Shown here piece by piece: positions 5,479 to 10,479 of a stretch of DNA of 10,479 nt. Made by a program: the position numbers and the translations under genes. The notes under the pieces are model-generated. The model was not told the origin of the DNA. It saw only the letters and a program-made list of their open reading frames with translations, and made no database searches. Numbering within the stretch: the stretch's first letter is position 1; each line of letters starts with the position of its first letter. The stretch is from Clostridiales bacterium (GTDB lineage: Bacteria; Bacillota; Clostridia; Oscillospirales; Oscillospiraceae), in NCBI GenBank assembly GCA_003516765.1, contig DPCD01000096.1:7951-18429 (forward strand), in the 5' to 3' direction.

Positions 5479-6786
5479 GGAAGTTTCGGCGTCGTCCTTC
5501 TTCTCCTCGGTGGGAGCGACGGCGACGGCGTTGTCGGTGATGATCTTGGCAGCCTTTTTGCCCATGAGATCGGACTTGACAGCGGCGGTATCGACGGCTG
5601 CCTTGACCTTGTCAAGCTCCATCTGATACTGCTCGGCGAGCTTCTTGAGCTCTTCTTCGACCTCTTCGTCGGTGACTTCGAGGTTCTCGGCGCGGGCAAT
5701 TTCGCTCAGCAGGATGTCCGAACGGACGGTCTGCTCTGCCATCGGGCGCATGGACTGACGCAGGCTGCTCAGGTCGCCGCCGATCATCTTGGTGTAGTCT
5801 TCCATCTTCATGCCCTGGGACTGAAGCTGGTAGGCAAACTGCTCGATCTGATGGTCGACCTGCTCGTCGATCATGCAGGCGGGAACATTGCAGGTCATGT
5901 TGGCAGCGGCAAGCTGTACGGCGGAGGACTCGAACGCACGCTCGTTCTGCTCCTCGCGGGATTTCGTGAAGCGCGCGCGGATGTCGTTCTTGAGTGCGTC
6001 GAGGGTATCAAACTCGGAAACGTCCTTTGCAAACTCGTCGTCGAGCTCGGGCTTGATGGACTCCTTGACCTCGTGAACCTTGCACTTGAAAACGGCGGGC
6101 TTGCCGGCGAGCTCCTTGGCATAGTTTTCGGGGAAGGTGACGTTCACGTCGCGCTCTTCACCGGCGACAGCGCCGACCAGCGCCTCTTCAAAGCCGGGAA
6201 TGAACGAGCCGGAGCCGAGCGTGAGGCTGTAGTCTTCTGCCTTGCCGCCCTGGAAGGGCTTGCCGCCCGCAAAGCCCTCGAAGTCGATAACAACGGTGTC
6301 GCCCATCTGCGCGGCGCGGTCAACGGTCTCGATTCTCGCATTGCGCTCTGCCATGCGGCTAAGCTCTGCGTCAACCTCGCTGTCTTCGACCTTTACCTCG
6401 CGCTTGGGAACTTCGATGCCCTTGTACTGACCGAGCGTGACCTCAGGATAAAGCTCGGTTTCGATGGTCAGGACCACGCCGCCCTCGTCGGGGGTGTCCA
6501 TGTTGGAAACGGAGGGAGAACCGACAGCCTTGAGCTGCTGGTCGACGATTGCCGTCGTATAGATCTCCGGGAAAATTTCGTTTACGGCATCCTCATAGAA
6601 AACGGTTGCGCCATACATGCTCTCGACCATCTTCCGCGGCGCCTTGCCCTTGCGGAAGCCGGGCAGCATGATATCTTTTCTGCACTTGGCATATGCCTTA
6701 TTCAGCGCCTGCTCAAACTCGGGCTTGTCAATTTCGACGACGACCTTCGCCTTGCCGTTTTCTTTTTCTACGCTCTTTACATTCAT
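5467..6786 (-). CDS. tig: Trigger factor, ribosome-associated chaperone
   Basis: A 439-residue ATP-independent chaperone and peptidyl-prolyl isomerase that binds ribosomal protein L23 at the polypeptide exit tunnel and shields nascent chains. The ribosome-binding signature GFRKGKAP is at residues 43-50 in the N-terminal domain. The central FKBP-like isomerase domain covers roughly 155-245 (GDTVVIDFEGF through VFKCKVHEV, with SFIPGFEEALVG). The C-terminal part (about 250-420) is the helical substrate-cradling domain. The tail is acidic and charged (TEEKKDDAETSEKE). Length is normal for the family. The ATG at 6786 has an AGGAGG site 9 bases upstream. It is the first gene of the tig-clpP-clpX-lon-engB operon. 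Its last codons are duplicated 76 bases downstream. Confidence 0.97.
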   Translation of the reverse strand: MNVKSVEKENGKAKVVVEIDKPEFEQALNKAYAKCRKDIMLPGFRKGKAPRKMVESMYGATVFYEDAVNEIFPEIYTTAIVDQQLKAVGSPSVSNMDTPDEGGVVLTIETELYPEVTLGQYKGIEVPKREVKVEDSEVDAELSRMAERNARIETVDRAAQMGDTVVIDFEGFAGGKPFQGGKAEDYSLTLGSGSFIPGFEEALVGAVAGEERDVNVTFPENYAKELAGKPAVFKCKVHEVKESIKPELDDEFAKDVSEFDTLDALKNDIRARFTKSREEQNERAFESSAVQLAAANMTCNVPACMIDEQVDHQIEQFAYQLQSQGMKMEDYTKMIGGDLSSLRQSMRPMAEQTVRSDILLSEIARAENLEVTDEEVEEELKKLAEQYQMELDKVKAAVDTAAVKSDLMGKKAAKIITDNAVAVAPTEEKKDDAETSEKE

Positions 6787-6809
6787 GTTGGTTTTCCTCC
6801 TATACGGTG

Positions 6810-6825
6810 CGGTCCGTCCGGACCG
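6810..6825 (-). other. Leader hairpin ahead of tig
   Basis: On the minus strand CGGTCC pairs with GGACCG around the 4-base loop GGAC, a perfect 6-bp GC-rich stem. It lies about 10 bases upstream of the tig Shine-Dalgarno site. The first arm (ACGGT) could alternatively pair with ACCGT just before the ribosome binding site. It may influence tig translation or mRNA stability; no U-run follows. Confidence 0.45.
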
Positions 6826-6836
6826 TCATTCACCAC

Positions 6837-6846
6837 ATAATATTAT
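6837..6846 (-). promoter_or_regulatory. AT-rich palindrome near the tig transcription start
   Basis: ATAATATTAT is a perfect 10-base palindrome, placed just downstream of the candidate -10 box, around +6 to +15. It could be a repressor site or could itself supply an alternative -10 (TATTAT or TAATAT). An AT-rich palindrome this short can also arise by chance. Confidence 0.3.
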
Positions 6847-6858
6847 TGAATCCGCTCT

Positions 6859-6887
6859 ATTCTATCAGAGTTTTCCCAAGATTTCTA
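6859..6887 (-). promoter_or_regulatory. Candidate promoter of the tig-clpP-clpX-lon-engB operon
   Basis: On the minus strand a -10 box TAGAAT (6859-6864, five of six to consensus) is preceded by TGA, the extended -10 motif. A weak -35 TAGAAA (6882-6887, four of six) lies 17 bases upstream. The start would fall near 6852, giving a leader of about 65 bases with a hairpin before tig. I see neither the CIRCE inverted repeat nor a CtsR-type GGTCAAA repeat here, so there is no direct sign of classical heat-shock control. Confidence 0.5.
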
Positions 6888-6907
6888 CTGTTTTTTATAT
6901 TTTCTTT

Positions 6908-7597
6908 TCAATCCAGCAGTTTTTGTGGCTTGAAGTTTACATAATCTGCGGAGAGCAGTCGGAACTCGCAGCCGCCGAAGCTTCCCTGAATCGCAAGACG
7001 CATGCTCTCGGCGTGCAGATGCCCGTAAAAGCACTGCCGGACGCCGTAGCGCGCCAGCAGCCCGAGAATCTCCGGGCACTCATAGCCGCGGTATCTGGGC
7101 GGGTAGTGCAGAAAGCAGAGCTTTTCGTGATCCCCGGCTGCTTTCAGGCTTGCCTCCAGCCGCCCAAGCTCGCGGCGGAAGATTTTTTCATCGTGCGTGC
7201 CCTCCTGCTCCTGCTCGTAGAACCAGCCGCGGGTGCCGCAGAGCGCGGTCTCGCCGTAAAAATAGCAGTTGTTGTTCAGGATGAACATGTCGTCCCAGCC
7301 GCGCGCGGCGCAGAAGTGATAGAATTTGGTCGCCGTCGTCCACCAGTAGTCGTGGTTTCCCTTGAGAATGATTTTCCTGCCCGGAATTTCGTGGAGGAAG
7401 GCAAAATCCTTTTCTGCCTGCTCGATGCCGAGCGCCCAGCTGAGGTCTCCGAGCAGCACGGTCGTGTCGCCCGGCGCAATCACGGAAAGCCCCTCGCGGA
7501 GTTTCTCCATGTAGCCCTCCCAGCGCCCGCCGAACACATCCATGGGCTTATACGCGCCGAGGCACAGATGGAGGTCTCCGATGGCGTATAAACTCAT
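6908..7597 (-). CDS. Calcineurin-like metallophosphoesterase
   Basis: A 229-residue predicted phosphohydrolase with a complete set of metallophosphoesterase motifs: Asp8 and His10 in GDLH, Asp51 in GDLSW, GNHD at 80-83, His164 in FLHYPP and GHLH at 192-195. These bind a two-metal centre. No signal peptide or membrane segment is visible, so it should be cytoplasmic. It resembles the small uncharacterised group of predicted phosphohydrolases common in Firmicutes (I would place it in COG1768); the substrate is unknown. The ATG at 7597 overlaps the thrC TGA as ATGA, with a GGAG motif 11 bases upstream. This start is preferred over the longer open frame to 7873, whose extra residues are a shadow of thrC. 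It is the last gene of its operon. Confidence 0.88.
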   Translation of the reverse strand: MSLYAIGDLHLCLGAYKPMDVFGGRWEGYMEKLREGLSVIAPGDTTVLLGDLSWALGIEQAEKDFAFLHEIPGRKIILKGNHDYWWTTATKFYHFCAARGWDDMFILNNNCYFYGETALCGTRGWFYEQEQEGTHDEKIFRRELGRLEASLKAAGDHEKLCFLHYPPRYRGYECPEILGLLARYGVRQCFYGHLHAESMRLAIQGSFGGCEFRLLSADYVNFKPQKLLD

Positions 7598-9081
7598 GCG
7601 CGCAGAAACTCCGTCACGACCTGCGTCATCTCGTCTTTTCCGGTCACATCGGTAAAGCGCACGGCTTTTCCGGCAAGACCTGCCAGCGGCGCGGGTGCGG
7701 ACCTTCCGGTTTTCTTTTCCAGCTGCGCGATGATATCCGTTCCGGCAGCAAAGCTTGTCTCGCCCAGCGCTTCCAGAACGCTTCTGCAGAACTTGAAGGG
7801 GCTGGCAGTGGAGACGACGACGAGCGGGCGATCGCTTCCGCTTTTTGTGCGGTACTGCCCGGCAACGTTCCATGCGACCGCCGTGTGGGTGTCGAGAAGA
7901 TAGCCCTGCTCGGCAAAAAGCTGCGCAATGGTCTTTTCGGTATCCTCGTCGCCGCAGAAGCCGCAGGCAAATTCGGACGCGATTTTCTGCGCCGTCTCCG
8001 GCTTTACGGTATATTTCCCGTGCGCAGCAAGCGCGTTCATATAATCCGCAACATTTTCGCCCGCGCCTTCCATGAGCGCCAGCAGCCGCTCGAGGTTCGA
8101 GGAGATGAGAATGTCCATGGATGGCGACGCCGTCTGATAGAACGGGCGGTTGCGGTCATACGTTCCGGTGGAGAGGAAGTCGGTCAGCACGTTGTTCGCG
8201 TTCGACGCGCACACGAGCGTTCCAACCGGAAGTCCCATGTGCTTGGCATAATAACCCGCCAGAATGTTTCCGAAGTTGCCGGTCGGCACGCAGAAGTCCA
8301 CCTTGTCGCCCAATGCAATGGCGCCTTCCGACAGAAGGTCACAGTAGGCGGAGATGTAATACACGATCTGCGGCAGCACGCGCCCCCAGTTGATGGAGTT
8401 TGCCGACGAGAGGAAGTAGCCCCTGCGCGCCAGCTCCTCGCGCAAAATGGGGTCTGAGAAGATGCGCTTGACGCCGCTCTGTGCGTCGTCAAAGTTTCCG
8501 CGCACCGCGCACACGCCGACGTTTTTGCCCTCCTGGCTGACCATTTGCAGCTTCTGGATCTCGGACACGCCGCCGTCTGGGTAGAAGACAAGAATTTTCG
8601 TATGGTCCACATCACGGAAACCCTCGAGCGCTGCCTTGCCGGTGTCGCCGGAGGTTGCGACGAGAATGCAGACCTTTTTGTGTTCGCCGGTTTTCTGCAG
8701 GCTTGCCGTGAGAAGATACGGGAGCATCTGCAGCGCCATGTCCTTGAACGCACACGTCGGACCGTGCCACAGCTCCAGGATATAGCGGTTTTCTCCGAGC
8801 GGCTTGACGGGCGCGGCTTTGGGATCGTCAAATTTTGCCGCGCCGTATGCCTTTTCGGCAAAACGGAGCAGTTCTTCTTCCGTAAATTCGTCGAGATACA
8901 GCTTCATAAGCTTCGCTGCGCGCGCGGGGTAGGGAAGAAGCGAAAGCGCTTTGATATCCTCCAGAGAGATCTGCGGAATTTCCTCCGGCAGGAACAGACC
9001 GCCGTCGCGGCTGAGTCCCTGGACGATTGCCCGCGCCGCGGAAAGGCGCGTGTCCGGATTTCTGGTACTTACATAGTGCAT
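7594..9081 (-). CDS. thrC: Threonine synthase
   Basis: A 495-residue PLP enzyme converting O-phosphohomoserine to threonine, the last step of threonine biosynthesis in the cytoplasm. The N-terminal threonine synthase domain begins HYVSTRNPD. The PLP lysine is expected at Lys113 in HGPTCAFKD, and the phosphate/PLP-binding segment ATSGDTGKA is at 142-150. The length matches the long form of the enzyme (about 430-510 residues, as in E. coli, yeast and many Clostridia) rather than the short Bacillus form. The ATG at 9081 lies inside the end of the upstream dipeptidase gene (13-base overlap) and has only a weak AAAGG motif about 10 bases ahead, so translation is probably coupled. No other threonine pathway genes are in the window. 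Confidence 0.96.
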   Translation of the reverse strand: MHYVSTRNPDTRLSAARAIVQGLSRDGGLFLPEEIPQISLEDIKALSLLPYPARAAKLMKLYLDEFTEEELLRFAEKAYGAAKFDDPKAAPVKPLGENRYILELWHGPTCAFKDMALQMLPYLLTASLQKTGEHKKVCILVATSGDTGKAALEGFRDVDHTKILVFYPDGGVSEIQKLQMVSQEGKNVGVCAVRGNFDDAQSGVKRIFSDPILREELARRGYFLSSANSINWGRVLPQIVYYISAYCDLLSEGAIALGDKVDFCVPTGNFGNILAGYYAKHMGLPVGTLVCASNANNVLTDFLSTGTYDRNRPFYQTASPSMDILISSNLERLLALMEGAGENVADYMNALAAHGKYTVKPETAQKIASEFACGFCGDEDTEKTIAQLFAEQGYLLDTHTAVAWNVAGQYRTKSGSDRPLVVVSTASPFKFCRSVLEALGETSFAAGTDIIAQLEKKTGRSAPAPLAGLAGKAVRFTDVTGKDEMTQVVTEFLRA

Positions 9082-10004
9082 TGTTTCACAACCTTTAATA
9101 AAGACTCGCTGAAAATATTCTCAATCGTCGCGGCGGGAAGATGCTTTTCTTCCAGCCACTGCGCAAGCAGCCCGTAGCTGTCTACGCCGGTAAAGCCCAC
9201 GGGCAGCACGCTGCAGCCGTCCAGGTCTCCGCCGAGCGCGATATGTCCCTCGCCGCCCAGCTCCAGAAAATGCTCGATATGCCGCCAGACGTCCTCGAGC
9301 GTCACGGGACCTTCGTCCTTTAAAAATGCGCCGTATAGGTTGAGACCTGCCGTGCCGCCGATCTGGCACAGCGCTTTGAACTGCTCGTCGGTCAGATTTC
9401 GCACATGCCGGCAGACGGCGCGGGAATTGGAGTGACTTGCGACAAACGGCTTTTCCGTGATATCGCACAGATCCCAGAAGGCTTTTTCCGAGATGTGGCT
9501 TACGTCGAGGAGGATGCCGAGCTTCTGCGCCCGGCGCACAAATTCGCGTCCCTGCGCCGTCAAACCCCCGCCGGAGACGATGCTTCCCGTGAGCGCATTC
9601 GGCGCGTTCCAGCAGGGGGCGATCATGCGCACGCCCTGTTCATAGGCAAGCTCCAGCTTTCCGGGGTCGCAGGAGATTGCCTCCGCGCCCTCGATGGACA
9701 AAAATGCGCCGCATTTGCCGCCCGCAATCGCCGCGCGCGCATCGGCTTCGGTTCTGCAGCGGACGATGCTGCCGGCATGCTTGTCCAGCTGGCGGTCAAA
9801 ATAGGAAAGAGCGGCTTCATAGTGCTGCTCGAAGCTGGTGTGCTTGTCGAGCCACACCGTGCAGAACGCATAGAACTGCACGTAGCCTGCAAGCGTCTGC
9901 GCGCGGCTGAGAGACACCTGACAGGTGTTATCCTGCAGGTCCTCCTGCCGCAGATACAGCTCCATCGGCGTATCGCAGTGTCCGTCAACAACGTTATACT
10001 TCAT
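9069..10004 (-). CDS. M19-family membrane dipeptidase (renal dipeptidase-like)
   Basis: A 311-residue zinc dipeptidase of the amidohydrolase superfamily. Likely metal ligands are His9 and Asp11 (DGHCDT), bridging Glu105 (LSIEGAE), His170 (LLDVSH) and His191 (ASHSNSR); GGDLDG near 258-263 supplies the conserved aspartate. These are the M19 hallmarks. Bacterial members have no lipid anchor, and this one has no signal peptide, so it is probably cytoplasmic and cleaves dipeptides, possibly including D-residue or peptidoglycan-derived ones. The frame is open to 10106, but the ATG at 10004 has a GAGG motif 9 bases upstream and starts at the conserved MKYNVVDGHCD. It overlaps the preceding nuclease-fold gene by 11 bases and thrC by 13. 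Exact substrate is unknown. Confidence 0.92.
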   Translation of the reverse strand: MKYNVVDGHCDTPMELYLRQEDLQDNTCQVSLSRAQTLAGYVQFYAFCTVWLDKHTSFEQHYEAALSYFDRQLDKHAGSIVRCRTEADARAAIAGGKCGAFLSIEGAEAISCDPGKLELAYEQGVRMIAPCWNAPNALTGSIVSGGGLTAQGREFVRRAQKLGILLDVSHISEKAFWDLCDITEKPFVASHSNSRAVCRHVRNLTDEQFKALCQIGGTAGLNLYGAFLKDEGPVTLEDVWRHIEHFLELGGEGHIALGGDLDGCSVLPVGFTGVDSYGLLAQWLEEKHLPAATIENIFSESLLKVVKQCTM

Positions 10005-10365
10005 AGAATGCATCCTCAATCTGCCGGAGGTAGGGATGCCTGGTCTGCAGCCCGTCCGGCGCATAAATTTCAATGACATCAAAGCGCGGCTGAAGCGCTG
10101 TTTCATGTTCTTCGAGAAACATCGAAGCTGTGGCGCGCAGACGCTCCTGCTTGCGAAGGTCTACAAACTCGCGCGCCGCGCCGAAATGCGCCGTCCTGCG
10201 CAGCTTGACCTCGGCAAAGACGAGGTATTCTGCGTTTTCGGCGATGATGTCGATCTCGCCGTAGCGGCTGCGGTAGTTGGTCGCGACAATATGATAGCCG
10301 CGCCTGCGAAGATACTCCGCTGCCAGCGCCTCGCCCCACGGACCGAGCTTTGCCTTAGTCTCCAT
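9994..10365 (-). CDS. YraN/UPF0102 family nuclease-fold protein
   Basis: A 123-residue protein of the UPF0102 (YraN) family, which has a predicted Holliday-junction-resolvase-like PD-(D/E)xK fold and no firmly established function. Visible family features are GPWGEALAAEYLRRRGY near the start, NYRSRYGEIDII (Glu37, Asp39) and VFAEVK (Glu52, Lys54), which together form the candidate metal-binding site. The frame is open up to 10428, but the ATG at 10365 matches the family N-terminus. That start has no strong Shine-Dalgarno site, and it sits 11 bases inside the end of rnhB, which suggests coupling. The rnhB-yraN pairing is a common neighbourhood in Firmicutes. Confidence 0.9.
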   Translation of the reverse strand: METKAKLGPWGEALAAEYLRRRGYHIVATNYRSRYGEIDIIAENAEYLVFAEVKLRRTAHFGAAREFVDLRKQERLRATASMFLEEHETALQPRFDVIEIYAPDGLQTRHPYLRQIEDAFYEV

Positions 10366-10479
10366 GGAGCTTTTTGAGAAACGTCCGCCGGTGAATCTCG
10401 CACGGACCATACTCGCGCAGCGCAGCATAGTGCCGCCTGGTGCCGTAGCCCTTGTGGACGGCGAAGCCGTATTGCGGAT
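10355..10479 (-). CDS. rnhB: Ribonuclease HII, C-terminal fragment (5' end outside window)
   Basis: Only the last 40 residues and the TAA stop are present. They read PQYGFAVHKGYGTRRHYAAL, then REYGPCEIHRRTFLKKLHGD. This is the typical RNase HII C-terminus: the YGFxxHKGYGT motif followed by HRRTF, as in E. coli RnhB (YGFAQHKGYPT, HRRSF). RNase HII removes ribonucleotides and RNA-DNA hybrids from DNA. The start codon and the catalytic DEDD residues lie beyond the window edge, so integrity cannot be judged. The stop codon overlaps the start of the yraN-like gene by 11 bases. It is the most upstream visible gene of this operon. Confidence 0.93.
   Translation of the reverse strand, partial: PQYGFAVHKGYGTRRHYAALREYGPCEIHRRTFLKKLHGD

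Noticed and set aside
5431..6840. Long plus-strand open frame (469 codons) opposite tig
   Set aside because: It is the complement of trigger factor codons, with Leu/Val/Gly-rich low-information translation and no ribosome binding site.
7598..7873. 92-residue upstream extension of the metallophosphoesterase
   Set aside because: It overlaps thrC in another frame, is Arg/Lys-rich shadow sequence, and the conserved protein begins at MSLYAIGDLH.
10005..10106. 34-residue extension of the M19 dipeptidase
   Set aside because: It lies within the yraN-like gene in another frame, while the family start MKYNVVDGHCD has its own GAGG motif.
1..10479. CRISPR array, prophage, defence island or toxin-antitoxin genes
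   Set aside because: No regularly spaced repeats and no matching proteins were seen; every large frame on the coding strand belongs to a recognised housekeeping family.

Overview
This window looks like ordinary core chromosome of a GC-rich Firmicute, most likely a gut-type Clostridia (Oscillospirales-like). The reasons are the tig-clpP-clpX-lon-engB gene order, strong AAAGGAG-type ribosome binding sites, Clostridia-style protein sequences and tight co-directional packing. The lineage is an inference from gene order and style; no search was run. Every gene I can support lies on the minus strand, so transcription runs from high to low coordinates. The long plus-strand open frames are antisense shadows of these genes.

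Region A (10479 down to 6908) is an operon of five overlapping genes: the 3' end of rnhB (RNase HII), a YraN/UPF0102 nuclease-fold protein, an M19-family dipeptidase, thrC (threonine synthase) and a calcineurin-like metallophosphoesterase. Consecutive genes overlap by 11, 11, 13 and 4 bases, which suggests translational coupling. I see no terminator after the last gene.

Region B (6907 down to 6787) is a 121-base intergenic stretch. It holds a candidate extended -10 promoter, an AT-rich palindrome and a small leader hairpin ahead of tig.

Region C (6786 down to 235) is a protein quality-control operon: trigger factor (tig), ClpP, ClpX, Lon and the ribosome-assembly GTPase EngB. Trigger factor folds nascent chains at the ribosome, ClpXP and Lon degrade damaged or regulatory proteins, and EngB matures the 50S subunit. 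The spacers between tig, clpP, clpX and lon each contain a hairpin. Two of these are perfect or nearly perfect 14-bp stems with no U-tract. The tig-clpP hairpin is also flanked by a 14-base direct repeat that copies the end of tig. The operon ends in a clear intrinsic terminator just after engB.

Region D (186 down to 1) has a near-consensus sigma-A promoter driving a tRNA-Ser(GGA), whose 3' end is cut off by the window edge.

I found no CRISPR array, phage, insertion sequence, defence island or new multi-gene system. The most unusual material is non-coding: the intercistronic hairpins and the repeat-flanked segment after tig.
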